A DNA stretch of 64,000 nucleotides from Bauldia litoralis. GTDB lineage: Bacteria > Pseudomonadota > Alphaproteobacteria > Rhizobiales > Kaistiaceae. A model generated the notes under the pieces. The model made no database searches and was not told the DNA's origin. It saw nothing but the letters and a program-made list of their open reading frames with translations. Positions within the stretch are counted from its first letter, which is position 1. Each line of letters starts with the position of its first letter. The position numbers and the translations under genes are program-made. Location: NCBI RefSeq assembly GCF_900104485.1, contig NZ_FMXQ01000003.1:62001-126000 (forward strand). The letters are read 5' to 3'. This document shows, piece by piece, positions 32,928 to 43,818 of this stretch.

Positions 32928-33746
32928 CTAGAAACCCGGCAGCACCAGCACGGTCGGCTGGCGCGGCAGGGTCGGCCGCGACAGCGTCACCACCGGGGTC
33001 GGACTGGTTTCCACCTCGAAATGCTCGCCAAGCCGCGTCACGAACATCTGCAGCGTGGAGACCCCGAAGAAATGCATGGGAATGATCAGCGGCGCGTTGA
33101 TCTGCTGGAGGACGTGGATCATGTCGTCGACATTCAGCGTGTAGCCGCCATCGACCGGCGCCAGAACCACGTCGATTCGGCCGAGCGCGTTGAGATGGTC
33201 AGGAGTCAGCGTGTGATGCAGATGGCCGAGATGGGCGATGCAGAGCCCCGAGACCTCGAAGACGAAGATCGAGTTCTGGTCCCGCTGAAGCGTACCGGAT
33301 GTCCCGAATCCGCCCCGGATATTGGTCGTGACGTTGCGGATCCAGACGTCGTCGACGGTGATCTCGTGCGCCGCCGGCTGGCCATCCTCGCCCCAGCCGC
33401 GCAGGACGAAACGGATGCCGGGATCGGGCGCCAGCGCGTAGTGCGAGATATGCGCGTAGTTCATTGTCACGATATCCGGCACCAGCGGCGCGAATGTCGT
33501 ATCGCTGTAGTCGGTCACCGCCGTTACCCCGAGCGGGCTTTCGATGAGGAAGCTGGCATGGCCGAGAAAGGTCAGCCGGACTTCACCGTCCTGCAAAGCG
33601 GCGACGTTGAACGCCGCCGGAATCGGTTGCGGGTTGGACGCGATGAAGCGCGGACAACGTTCGGGCTCGACCTGGGCGTTGGCCTGGATCGCCGACCCGG
33701 CGATGACTGCGGATGCGAGAAGGATGCTGCGGGCAAGGGTGACCAA
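32928..33746 (-). CDS. Exported metallo-beta-lactamase-fold protein with altered metal site
   Basis: 272 residues. TTG start at 33746, chosen because AAGGAG lies 8 nt upstream and it yields a clean signal peptide (ending IQANA). TFLGHASFLIESPLGVTAVTD is the UlaG-like opening and LCIAHLGHLHHTL the second His motif, then LAPVDGG and IIPMHFFG. The first HxHxDH motif reads NYAHISHYA, so the Asp-His pair is missing. It may bind one metal or have lost hydrolase activity. It is a single gene. Confidence 0.82.
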   Translation of the reverse strand: MVTLARSILLASAVIAGSAIQANAQVEPERCPRFIASNPQPIPAAFNVAALQDGEVRLTFLGHASFLIESPLGVTAVTDYSDTTFAPLVPDIVTMNYAHISHYALAPDPGIRFVLRGWGEDGQPAAHEITVDDVWIRNVTTNIRGGFGTSGTLQRDQNSIFVFEVSGLCIAHLGHLHHTLTPDHLNALGRIDVVLAPVDGGYTLNVDDMIHVLQQINAPLIIPMHFFGVSTLQMFVTRLGEHFEVETSPTPVVTLSRPTLPRQPTVLVLPGF

Positions 33747-33820
33747 TCGCCGAACTCCTTGAAGAGCCGCGCCACCGCCCGCCACCTCCAAATGTTGCAC
33801 GGCTTGGCCGGCCCGCCAAG

Positions 33821-34372
33821 TCAGTCGGCCGCAGGCTCCCCGACCATGGCGAGAAGCCTGGTCATGGTGTTCCAGTTGCGCGCGGTGCCCGTCACGCCGA
33901 GCCGCTTCTCCACCAGCGCGTTGGTCAGCTTCGACCGGCCGAGGCCGTCGGGGTAGTGGATGTAGAGCACCCGGTCGCCGGCAGCGATCCGCTCCGGCCC
34001 GGCATGATCCGCCGCGAGCCGGTCGAGCGCCTCCGCCGCCGGGTCCCTGTCGACGAACATCGCCACCACCTGCCCGGGTGCGTCGGCCGCTTCCCGGCTG
34101 AAGGGGTTGGCGCCGACCGCCGTCTCCAGTTCACCAGCGGTGCGGACGAAGACGGCGACCGAGAAGCCGAAGGCATCCGCGATCGACGCCTTCAGCCCGC
34201 CAGCGATTGCGGCGGGCTTGCCCGATGCCGTGAAGACGACGTTGCCGCTTTGCAGCAGGGTCCGCACATCGCCGAACCCGGCCTTCTCGCACAGCGCCTT
34301 CAGCGCCGCCATCTTCACCAGGTTGTTGCCGCCGACATTGATGGCGCGCAGCAGGGCAACAAAGGTGGTCAT
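33821..34372 (-). CDS. DUF1697 family protein
   Basis: 183 residues. Opens with the family signature FVALLRAINVGGNNLVKMAALK and TLLQSGNVVF, and ends with the RNWNTMTRLLAM segment. No biochemical role is established for DUF1697. It follows the lyxose isomerase gene by 8 nt on the same strand and may be its operon partner by position only. Confidence 0.92.
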   Translation of the reverse strand: MTTFVALLRAINVGGNNLVKMAALKALCEKAGFGDVRTLLQSGNVVFTASGKPAAIAGGLKASIADAFGFSVAVFVRTAGELETAVGANPFSREAADAPGQVVAMFVDRDPAAEALDRLAADHAGPERIAAGDRVLYIHYPDGLGRSKLTNALVEKRLGVTGTARNWNTMTRLLAMVGEPAAD

Positions 34373-34380
34373 CGCCGCGA

Positions 34381-35070
34381 TTACCCGGCGAGCAGCCGGT
34401 CGTAGTCGGAGACCAGCAGGTGGAGCGGCGCCTCGTCTTCCTCAATCTCGGAGAACCGCCCGATGTTGCCGGCGAAGACGTTGTCGGTGAAGTCGTCGTT
34501 GACCGTCGACACCTCGCCGAGAAGGACATCGCTGTCGTCGGCCCAGAAGCGGTGCCAGACGCCCGGCAGCAGCGTGACGCTCTCGCCCGGCCCGAGCCGC
34601 AGCCGGCCGCCGGCAGGCAGGCGCCGTTCCATGCCGTCGGTCCGCACGACCACATCGGCATCGTTGTCGATATTGCCGTCCGCATCCGACATGTTGAGCT
34701 CGAAGATCGCCCGGCCGCCGCCGCGATTGATGATGTCCTCAGCCTTGATGTTGTGCCGGTGCATCGGAGTCATCTGCCCGGTGCGGCAGATCAGCAGCTT
34801 CTCCGCGTAGAGCATGCCCCGGCCCTTCGCCAGGTCAGCCGCGTCGCCATTGCGCAGGGTGAAGAGGAACAGGCCGAACGCGTCGAAGTCGTTGCCGCCG
34901 AAGTCCGTGATGTCCCACCCCAACCGCGACTGGATGATTCCCGATGCCTCGCCGCGGAATTTGCGAAACTGGTCCGGCGTCCAGTAGGCGAAGGGCGGCA
35001 GCGTAAAGCCGAAGGAGCGGACGAAATCGTCCGCCGACCGCATGATTTCGTTGATTCTGGAACGCTTCAT
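34381..35070 (-). CDS. D-lyxose ketol-isomerase
   Basis: 229 residues, a cupin-fold sugar isomerase interconverting D-lyxose/D-xylulose and D-mannose/D-fructose. The metal site is MHRHNIKAED (His104, His106, Glu111) with His173 in PGVWHRFW, matching known lyxose isomerases in spacing. WGWDITDFG-type N-terminal motif present. It is divergent from a GntR/FCD regulator, which probably controls it. Confidence 0.9.
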   Translation of the reverse strand: MKRSRINEIMRSADDFVRSFGFTLPPFAYWTPDQFRKFRGEASGIIQSRLGWDITDFGGNDFDAFGLFLFTLRNGDAADLAKGRGMLYAEKLLICRTGQMTPMHRHNIKAEDIINRGGGRAIFELNMSDADGNIDNDADVVVRTDGMERRLPAGGRLRLGPGESVTLLPGVWHRFWADDSDVLLGEVSTVNDDFTDNVFAGNIGRFSEIEEDEAPLHLLVSDYDRLLAG

Positions 35071-35252
35071 GGTCTCTCGGATGGGTCTGCGGTGAGAAGG
35101 GCAGCCGGCATCCGGCCGCGTCGATCACGGGAATGTTACCCAGCGGGCCGGCCCCGGCAATCCGTAATTCGCCACCATGGTCAACGGCCGGGCGTCATTG
35201 TCGGGGCAGGGAAGCATGTTAATATTCCACCGTCCCAGCCGGAGCATGGATC

Positions 35253-35951
35253 GTGAACCACGCGGCACAGGTATTGTCTGCCCCCTCGCGTCGCGGCCTG
35301 TCGAAGGCGGCCGCGGTCTACGAGCATCTGCGCACCGAGATCGTCAGGCTGCGGCTCCCCCCCGGCGGTCGCCTCGACAAGGCCGAGATCTGCCGGAGCC
35401 TCGGTGTGTCGCGCCAGCCGCTGGCCGAGGCGATCGCCCGGCTCGCCGAGGAGCGTCTCGTCGATGTCGAGCCGCAGAAGGGCACCTTCGTCGCACGGAT
35501 CCGCATGGCCGATGTCGCCGAGGCGAATTTTCTCCGCCGATCGCTTGAGATCGCCACCGTCCAGGCGATCGCCGAGCGGATGGAGGATGTCATCGTCCAG
35601 CGCCTCGACCGGCTGCTTGCCTATCAGGAAGCGGCGGTGGCGGCCGACGACGTCGAGGAATTCTACGGCCTCGACGTTCGCTTCCACCTCGCCCTGTTCG
35701 ACGTGCTCGCCATGCGCCGGGTGGCGGAAGTGGTCGAGACCTCGCGGGCCCAGCTCGAGCGCGCCCGGCGCCTGCTGATCCCCAAGCCCGGCCGCATCAA
35801 CCGGACGGTCGAGGAGCATCGCGCCATCCACCTCGCGCTCGCGGCGCGCGATCCGCGCGGCGCCGCTGACGCGATGGCCGCGCATCTCGACGTGACGATG
35901 GCCGAGCTGAAGGAATTCTCCACCCGGCGTCCCGATATCTTCGAGATCTGA
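35253..35951 (+). CDS. GntR-family regulator with FCD domain
   Basis: 232 residues. Winged helix at about 18-80 (YEHLRTEIVRLRLPPGGRLDKAEICRSLGVSRQPLAEAI, split over two helices), FCD domain to about 222 with FYGLDVRFHLALFD and EEHRAIHLALAARD. GTG start preceded by GGAG. Placed head to head with lyxose isomerase across 182 bp; no strong palindrome stood out there. Confidence 0.92.
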   Translation: MNHAAQVLSAPSRRGLSKAAAVYEHLRTEIVRLRLPPGGRLDKAEICRSLGVSRQPLAEAIARLAEERLVDVEPQKGTFVARIRMADVAEANFLRRSLEIATVQAIAERMEDVIVQRLDRLLAYQEAAVAADDVEEFYGLDVRFHLALFDVLAMRRVAEVVETSRAQLERARRLLIPKPGRINRTVEEHRAIHLALAARDPRGAADAMAAHLDVTMAELKEFSTRRPDIFEI

Positions 35952-35967
35952 CTGCCGGACCGGTCGC

Positions 35968-36300
35968 TCAGGCGGCGTCGCGCGACGACAGCGCCGGACT
36001 GACCGGTATCTCGCGTCGCCGCTCGACCTCGCGCCGCAGCCGTTCGGCCTCGACATGCTCCTGCCGGGCCTGCCGGCGCCAGTGACCCTGGCGTATCCAC
36101 GCCGCGAAGCCACCGATCAGGACGCCGATCGCCAGGGTGGCGAAAAGCAGCACGAAGAGCGGCACCGAGACCGAGAAGGCCGGCGAGACCGTATTGAACG
36201 GATCGAAGGACAGGGTGACGAAATGGCGGTTGGCCACGGCCAGCACCACGCCGATGATGGCCAGCGGAACCAGGATGAAATAGGTCACGAAACGTCGCAT
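35968..36300 (-). CDS. LapA-domain inner-membrane protein
   Basis: 110 residues. Two transmembrane helices (about 5-23 and 47-69) with the intervening HFVTLSFDPF motif, then a basic, helical cytoplasmic tail. This is the LapA/DUF1049 type often found next to ihfB in alphaproteobacteria, as here. It lies 56 bp after ihfB on the same strand. A role in lipopolysaccharide assembly is known only for the E. coli relative. Confidence 0.88.
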   Translation of the reverse strand: MRRFVTYFILVPLAIIGVVLAVANRHFVTLSFDPFNTVSPAFSVSVPLFVLLFATLAIGVLIGGFAAWIRQGHWRRQARQEHVEAERLRREVERRREIPVSPALSSRDAA

Positions 36301-36355
36301 CGGGTCTCGGTTTCACCTTGCCGGCCAGGGCATCTGCGGATTGCCGGTCGCCGCC

Positions 36356-36634
36356 TCAATCGTTGAGGCGCTCGCGCAGTTCCTTGCCGGTCTTGAAAAA
36401 GGGCACGTATTTCTCGGTCACCTCGACCCGGCTGCCGGTGCGCGGGTTGCGGCCGACCCGCGCCGGCCGGTTCTTCACCGAAAACGCGCCGAAGCCGCGA
36501 AGCTCCACCCGGTCCCCGCGGGCCAGCGCCTCGGTGATCGCATCGAGGATAGCGTTGACGATGTGTTCGACATCGCGCTGATAAAGATGCGGATTCTGTT
36601 CGGATATCCGTTGCACCAATTCGGATTTGATCAT
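36356..36634 (-). CDS. ihfB: Integration host factor subunit beta
   Basis: 92 residues. DNA-bending nucleoid protein that pairs with Ihf[35 protein letters not shown] (the beta arm, with the intercalating Pro) and [14 protein letters not shown] are conserved. The ATG at 36634 overlaps the stop of sppA (ATGA), the standard order in this order of bacteria. Confidence 0.97.
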   Translation of the reverse strand: MIKSELVQRISEQNPHLYQRDVEHIVNAILDAITEALARGDRVELRGFGAFSVKNRPARVGRNPRTGSRVEVTEKYVPFFKTGKELRERLND

Positions 36635-37638
36635 CGCAGCGCCCCCTCGGCGGGCCCGTCGCTCCCGCTGGCTGGACCCTGCCAAACCGACATCAGACCG
36701 TCAAGCTTCAGCCGCTCGGCAACGATCCGGTCGACCAGTCCGCCATGGGTGACGGCGGGACCGAGCCCGAGCTGGCGGGCGATCCACAGCACGGCGAGGT
36801 CAGCCGAAAGGAAGCCCGCATCGTCGTTGGCCGGCTCCCAGTCCTTGACCGGCAGCGACCGCTTGACGCCCTTGGAGACCAGCCAGTCGATCGCGGTCTC
36901 CTCGCCGCCGATCTCGTCGATCAGCCGGGCGTCGAGCGCCTGGCGGCCGGTGTAGATGCGGCCGTCGGCCAGCGTCAGCGCGTCGGCGCGGTCGAGGTCC
37001 CGCCGCTCGGCGACAATATCGACGAACCAGTCATAACTGTCGCGCACGACGCTGTTGATCACCGCCAGGGCTTCCGGCGAGGCCGGTTCGAACATCGACG
37101 GGGCCGCCTTCAGCGGCGAGCTCTTGACCTCCTCGATATCGACGCCGAGCTTGTCGAGCAGGCCGCCGACCTGGGGAATCTGGAAAATCACGCCGATCGA
37201 GCCGGTGATGGTCGTGCGCCGGGCGATGACATGATCGGCGGCTATCGCCGTCATGTAGGCGGCGGAAGCACCAACCGTCTCCATGCTGGCGACAACCGGC
37301 TTTTCCTTCGCCATGCGGCGCAACGCCTCGTAGAGCGCCTCGCCGCCGGCGGTCGACCCGCCGGTCGAATCGATCGAGACGATGACGCCCTTGACCCCCT
37401 TGGCCTCGGTGATCTTGTCGAGCATCTCAAGCTGGTCGCGGTCTTCGGAAATAAAGCCGGAGATGGTGACCCGGGCAATCTGCGGCGGCGTGATCCCGGC
37501 AAAGCCGTTGACGCCGGCAACCACGGCGGCGCCGCCGACGACCAGCAGGGCCAGCGCCAGAAACGCGACGACGCGCCAGACCGAAAGCTTCCTGCGAAGG
37601 CTCCGGCGGTCGACGATCTGATCGGCAGTCAAGCTCAT
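36631..37638 (-). CDS. sppA: Signal peptide peptidase SppA (S49 family, short form)
   Basis: 335 residues. One N-terminal transmembrane helix (about 20-43) and one S49 domain. The nucleophile is Ser125 ([10 protein letters not shown]) and the general base Lys177 (SSPLKAAPS). Other conserved parts are IDSTGGS and TGSIGVIFQ. It degrades leftover signal peptides in the membrane. Coupled to ihfB by a 4-nt overlap. Confidence 0.95.
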   Translation of the reverse strand: MSLTADQIVDRRSLRRKLSVWRVVAFLALALLVVGGAAVVAGVNGFAGITPPQIARVTISGFISEDRDQLEMLDKITEAKGVKGVIVSIDSTGGSTAGGEALYEALRRMAKEKPVVASMETVGASAAYMTAIAADHVIARRTTITGSIGVIFQIPQVGGLLDKLGVDIEEVKSSPLKAAPSMFEPASPEALAVINSVVRDSYDWFVDIVAERRDLDRADALTLADGRIYTGRQALDARLIDEIGGEETAIDWLVSKGVKRSLPVKDWEPANDDAGFLSADLAVLWIARQLGLGPAVTHGGLVDRIVAERLKLDGLMSVWQGPASGSDGPAEGALR

Positions 37639-37758
37639 GCGGCCTCCTCGAACTCTTGCCAGCTTACGCGCCCCGCCGCGTGACGAGGGGCGTAGCCGCT
37701 CTCGGCTCGACAGGCAAGCGGGATGGACGCCGCATCGCAGGCTGGCTAGTCTCGCGCC

Positions 37759-38379
37759 ATGCTGACGCTATGGGGCCGCACCAATTCGATCAATGTCCAG
37801 AAGGTCATCTGGACGCTTGGCGAGCTCGATCTCGACTATACCCGGATTGACGCCGGCATGGCCTTTGGCGTCGTCGACACGCCGGAATACGCCTCCCGCA
37901 ATCCCAACCGGCTGGTCCCGACGCTCGACGACGACGGCTACGTCCTGTGGGAGTCGAATACCATCGTCCGCTACCTCGCTGCCCGCTATGGCGCGGGCCG
38001 GCTTTATCCCGAGGACCTGAAGGCGCGGTTCATTGCCGAACAGTGGATGGACTGGCAGGCCACCAACCTCTACCCGGCGCTGATCCCGGCCTTCCTCGGC
38101 CTGATCCGCCAGGCGCCGCAATTCTCGGACCCGGCGACGATCGAGGCGGCAAGGACGAAGACGGAGGGTTTTCTCGCTGTGCTCGACGCGCATCTCGGCG
38201 CGAATGCCTTTGTCGCCGGGGAGGCCTTCACCATGGCCGACATCCCCGCCGGCGCCAGCGCCTGGCGCTGGGCGGCGATGCCGATCGCCCATGAGCCGCG
38301 CCCCAATATCGCCCGCTGGCTCGAGTCGCTTCGCGGCCGCCCGGGCTTTGCCGGCAACATCGACCTTCCGCTGAGCTGA
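37759..38379 (+). CDS. Glutathione S-transferase family protein
   Basis: 206 residues. The N-terminal thioredoxin-like domain begins LTLWGRTNSINVQKVIW, and has NRLVPTLDDDGYVLWESNTIVRYLA (the glutathione gamma-glutamyl site). The C-terminal helical domain has FTMADIPAGASAWRW. Theta/nu-like by look. Divergent from sppA and converging on the rpsA terminator. Confidence 0.92.
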   Translation: MLTLWGRTNSINVQKVIWTLGELDLDYTRIDAGMAFGVVDTPEYASRNPNRLVPTLDDDGYVLWESNTIVRYLAARYGAGRLYPEDLKARFIAEQWMDWQATNLYPALIPAFLGLIRQAPQFSDPATIEAARTKTEGFLAVLDAHLGANAFVAGEAFTMADIPAGASAWRWAAMPIAHEPRPNIARWLESLRGRPGFAGNIDLPLS

Positions 38380-38396
38380 GCCGTCGTCGTTCGGGC

Positions 38397-38430
38397 AAAG
38401 AAAAAGCCCGCGACAAGCGCGGGCTTCTTC
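38397..38430 (-). terminator. Intrinsic terminator of rpsA (possibly bidirectional)
   Basis: AAGCCCGCG-ACAAG-CGCGGGCTT (38404-38426), a 9-bp stem with a 5-nt loop. On the minus strand it is followed by a T-rich tract (complement of AAAGAAA at 38397-38403), the classic intrinsic form for rpsA; on the plus strand CTTC follows, so the GST gene may use it too. Confidence 0.9.
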
Positions 38431-38461
38431 AATCTTGCATCCGTGGATCGATGGAAGAGCC

Positions 38462-40228
38462 TTAGCTCTTCACCTCGTCCCCGGCGTCGTCCTCGGTCTC
38501 GGCTTCAGCTTCAGCCTTGGCTTCCGGCTCGTCCTCGTCGCCGCGCGCACGCAGCGCCGCCCCGAGGATATCGCCCAGCGAAGCGCCGGAGTCCGACGAG
38601 CCGTATTGCGCGACGGCCTGCTTCTCCTCGGCGATCTCCAGTGCCTTGACCGACACGGTGACCTTGCGGTTCTTCTTGTCGAAGTTGGTCACCCGTGCAT
38701 CGACCTTCTCGCCCTTGGCGAAGCGTTCCGGACGCTGCTCGGAGCGATCCCGCGACAGATCGGAGCGGCGGATGAAGGTGACGAGATCGGTATCGACGAT
38801 CTTGACCTCCAGGCCGGCTTCCTTGACGTCGAGCACTTCGCAGGTAACCACGGCGCCCTTGCGGACATCGCCGGGCGCGTCGACGAAGGGATCGCCGCCA
38901 GCCTGCTTGATGCCGAGCGAGATGCGCTCCTTCTCGACATCGACGTCGAGCACCTGCGCCTGGACCATGTCGCCCCGGTTATAGTCCTCGATCGCCTGCT
39001 CGCCCGGACGGTTCCAGTCGAGGTCGGAGAGGTGGACCATGCCGTCGACATCGCCGTCGAGGCCGATGAACAGACCGAACTCGGTCTTGTTCTTGACTTC
39101 GCCTTCGACCATCGAGCCGACCGCGTGTTCGGCCGCGAAGGACTCCCACGGATTGTCGAGGGTCTGCTTGAGGCCGAGCGAAATGCGCCGCTTGACCGGA
39201 TCGACCTCGAGAATCATCACCTCGACCTCCTGGGAGGTGGAGACGATCTTGCCGGGGTGGACGTTCTTCTTGGTCCAGGACATCTCGGAGACGTGGATCA
39301 GTCCCTCGATGCCCGGCTCCAGTTCGACGAAGGCGCCGTAGTCGGTGATGTTGGTAACGCGGCCAGTGAACCGGACATTGACCGGATACTTGGCCTCGAT
39401 GCCCTCCCACGGATCGGCTTCGAGCTGCTTCATGCCGAGCGAGATGCGGTGCGTCTCGTGGTTGACCCGGATGATCTGCACCTTGACGGTCTGGCCGATG
39501 GCCAGGACCTCGCTCGGGTGGTTGATCCGGCGCCAGGCGATGTCGGTGACGTGCAGCAGGCCGTCGATGCCACCGAGGTCGACGAAGGCGCCGTAGTCGG
39601 TGATGTTCTTGACCACGCCCTCGATGACCTGGCCTTCCTCGAGGCTCTGGACCAGTTCCGAACGCTGCTCGGCGCGGGTCTCTTCAAGAACGGTACGGCG
39701 CGAAACGACGATGTTGCCGCGGCGCTTGTCCATCTTGAGGATCTGGAAGGGCTGCTGCGTGTGCATCAGCGGGGTCACGTCGCGGACCGGGCGGATATCC
39801 ACCTGGCTGCGCGGCAGGAAGGCGACGGCGCCGTCGAGATCGACGGTGAAACCACCCTTGACCTGGTTGAAGATGACGCCCGAAACCTTCTCGTTGTTGT
39901 TGAAGGAGACTTCGAGGCGCACCCAGCTCTCCTCGCGCCGTGCCTTCTCGCGCGACAGGACGGCCTCTCCGAGCGCGTTTTCGATGCGCTCAAGGTAGAC
40001 CTCGACCTCGTCGCCGACCTTGACGCCGGGCTCTTCGCCGCCGACGCTGAATTCCTTCAGCGGGATGCGGCCTTCGGTCTTCAGGCCGACGTCGATGACC
40101 GCGAGGTCCTTCTCGATGGCGACGATCGTCCCTTTGACGACGCCACCTTCCATGTGGTCATCGGCCTTGAAGGATTCCTCAAGGAGGGCGGCAAAATCTT
40201 CTTTGGTGGTCTGAGCAGCTGCGGACAT
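38462..40228 (-). CDS. rpsA: 30S ribosomal protein S1
   Basis: 588 residues. Six S1 RNA-binding repeats from about residue 28 to 535, e.g. GGVVKGTIVAIEKDLAVIDVG, ITDYGAFVDLGGIDGLLHVTD and ITDYGAFVELEPGIEGLIHVSE-type segments. An acidic Ala/Glu tail follows. It unfolds and holds mRNA at the small ribosomal subunit. It lies downstream of cmk with a 216-bp gap (40229-40444), which I read as leader/promoter space and in which I see no gene. Confidence 0.98.
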   Translation of the reverse strand: MSAAAQTTKEDFAALLEESFKADDHMEGGVVKGTIVAIEKDLAVIDVGLKTEGRIPLKEFSVGGEEPGVKVGDEVEVYLERIENALGEAVLSREKARREESWVRLEVSFNNNEKVSGVIFNQVKGGFTVDLDGAVAFLPRSQVDIRPVRDVTPLMHTQQPFQILKMDKRRGNIVVSRRTVLEETRAEQRSELVQSLEEGQVIEGVVKNITDYGAFVDLGGIDGLLHVTDIAWRRINHPSEVLAIGQTVKVQIIRVNHETHRISLGMKQLEADPWEGIEAKYPVNVRFTGRVTNITDYGAFVELEPGIEGLIHVSEMSWTKKNVHPGKIVSTSQEVEVMILEVDPVKRRISLGLKQTLDNPWESFAAEHAVGSMVEGEVKNKTEFGLFIGLDGDVDGMVHLSDLDWNRPGEQAIEDYNRGDMVQAQVLDVDVEKERISLGIKQAGGDPFVDAPGDVRKGAVVTCEVLDVKEAGLEVKIVDTDLVTFIRRSDLSRDRSEQRPERFAKGEKVDARVTNFDKKNRKVTVSVKALEIAEEKQAVAQYGSSDSGASLGDILGAALRARGDEDEPEAKAEAEAETEDDAGDEVKS

Positions 40229-40444
40229 TGATACTCCGGGTTCGACGGCAGCGCGCGCCGTCGGTTGGTGTTGTCAGGTCCGGGACTTCTTCCCTCTGTG
40301 GCGTTGCATCGCTTGATCACCAGGCGAAGCCGCGGCGCTCCAGGTCGAAGTCTCGGCAGTCAAAAGGCTTTTCCGCCCAAAAGCGGCATCGGGAAGGACC
40401 ATTTCGATAACGCAAAAAGCGGGCAATGCCTGCTGGCATTCCCG

Positions 40445-42572
<2,128 letters not shown>

Positions 42573-42621
42573 TCACTCGCACTATGGGAGGCCCCTTCAA
42601 CGCTTCCGACGAGGGATCGAC

Positions 42622-43050
42622 GTGGCGAAAGCAGAACTCGGCACGAAACGCGTTTGCCCGAATTGCGGCAACAAATATTACGACCTGAATCGCGACCCGA
42701 TCACCTGCCCGAAATGCGGCACGGTTTTCGAGATCGCGGTGGTAAAGTCGCGGCCGTCGCCGGCCCGCGCCAAGCCGGTCGAGAAAGAGGAAGACGAGAT
42801 CGAGGAGGTCGAGGAAAAGGCCGAAGTCGTCTCGCTCGAAGCCGCCGACGAGGAAGCCGCCAAGACCGGCGCCGTTGTCGCCGATGGTGATGACGACGAT
42901 GACGATGATGTCGACGTCGTCGTTGACGACGACAGCGACGATGACGACATCGAATCGGACGACGACGACACCTTCCTCGAGGACGACGAAGAGGACGATG
43001 ACAACGTTGCCGACATCATTGGCGACGTCGATGATGAAGAAGAACGATAA
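42622..43050 (+). CDS. FYDLN-acid zinc-ribbon protein (TIGR02300 family)
   Basis: 142 residues. A four-Cys zinc ribbon (CPNCGNKYYDLNRDPITCPKCG) is followed by about 90 residues that become almost wholly Asp/Glu. This family is restricted to alphaproteobacteria and lies opposite aroA there, as here. Function unknown. GTG start with GAGGGA upstream. Confidence 0.93.
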   Translation: MAKAELGTKRVCPNCGNKYYDLNRDPITCPKCGTVFEIAVVKSRPSPARAKPVEKEEDEIEEVEEKAEVVSLEAADEEAAKTGAVVADGDDDDDDDVDVVVDDDSDDDDIESDDDDTFLEDDEEDDDNVADIIGDVDDEEER

Positions 43051-43056
43051 GCGCCC

Positions 43057-43085
43057 TTGATTCGGTCGAGGGCGGGACTTAAGAG
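43057..43085 (+). promoter_or_regulatory. Promoter of tRNA-Ala
   Basis: TTGATT at 43057-43062, 17-nt spacer, TAAGAG at 43080-43085, then a GC-rich stretch before the tRNA, as in growth-rate-regulated stable RNA promoters. Position 43 bp before the mature 5' end. Confidence 0.5.
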
Positions 43086-43127
43086 ACTGATGTTCCGCGG
43101 CCGGGCGACGTGTCCGGCCAGCGGCGA

Positions 43128-43203
<76 letters not shown>

Positions 43204-43376
43204 CCCCTCCGCGATTGACCGTTCTCAGCCTCGTCTTCGGGCCAGCCTTTTCCGGTTCCGAGGACACGGGTTTCCGCCCCGTGGGTTCGGCCGATGGCGC
43301 ATGGATGATCGCCCGCGCTCGATGACTGTCGTCTGGATGGATGCAGGCCCGGCCAGGCCTTGGAGAGCGACCGCCC

Positions 43377-43817
43377 TCAGGCCGCCGCCGATTTCCCTTT
43401 CAACCGCCCGAGCCACTTGTTGACGTAGTAGCCGAGGTCGCGCTTCTTCTCGAGCCGCGCCCTGAGGGCCGTGGCCTTTTGCTTCAGCCGCTTGGTCGTC
43501 GTCGTCAAGGTCGCGTGCGAGCGCTTCAGCGCCTTCAGCTTCTCGGACCGGGCGCGGAGGACGTCGGCGCGCGCGGCGAGTTCCTTCTTCTGCGCGGCAA
43601 CTGTCTTCGCCTGGTCGGCGAGCGCCCGCATCTGCCGTTCGATGATCGCATCCCGGCCCTCGATCTCCGCATTCTTGGCCCGGATGACCCGGTCGAGGGT
43701 GTCGTCCGCGGCCAGACTGGCTATCCGCCCGCCGTAATCGTCGAACAGTCGGTCGAGGCGACGAAATGCCTCGTCCTGTAGCGGCTGGCGATCGATGGTG
43801 TTTTCCTGCGGCGTCAT
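43377..43817 (-). CDS. Coiled-coil protein coupled to the glycosyltransferase
   Basis: 146 residues, predicted nearly all helix with a long basic coiled coil (about 45-125, rich in Lys/Arg/Ala) and the end DLGYYVNKWLGRLKG. No signal peptide or membrane segment. Its ATG is one base after the TGA of the glycosyltransferase (TGAGATG), so translation is coupled and the pair probably works together. No family recognised. The 173 bp between it and the tRNA show only a short GC inverted repeat. Confidence 0.75.
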   Translation of the reverse strand: MTPQENTIDRQPLQDEAFRRLDRLFDDYGGRIASLAADDTLDRVIRAKNAEIEGRDAIIERQMRALADQAKTVAAQKKELAARADVLRARSEKLKALKRSHATLTTTTKRLKQKATALRARLEKKRDLGYYVNKWLGRLKGKSAAA

Positions 43818-43818
43818 C

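Noticed and set aside
38435-40231. 598-codon plus-strand frame opposite rpsA
   Set aside because: Antisense of ribosomal protein S1; the strand with S1 repeats and a terminator is the real one.
43265-43283. CACGGG...CCCGTG hairpin after tRNA-Ala as its terminator
   Set aside because: 60 bp downstream, no T-run, and short; too weak to list.
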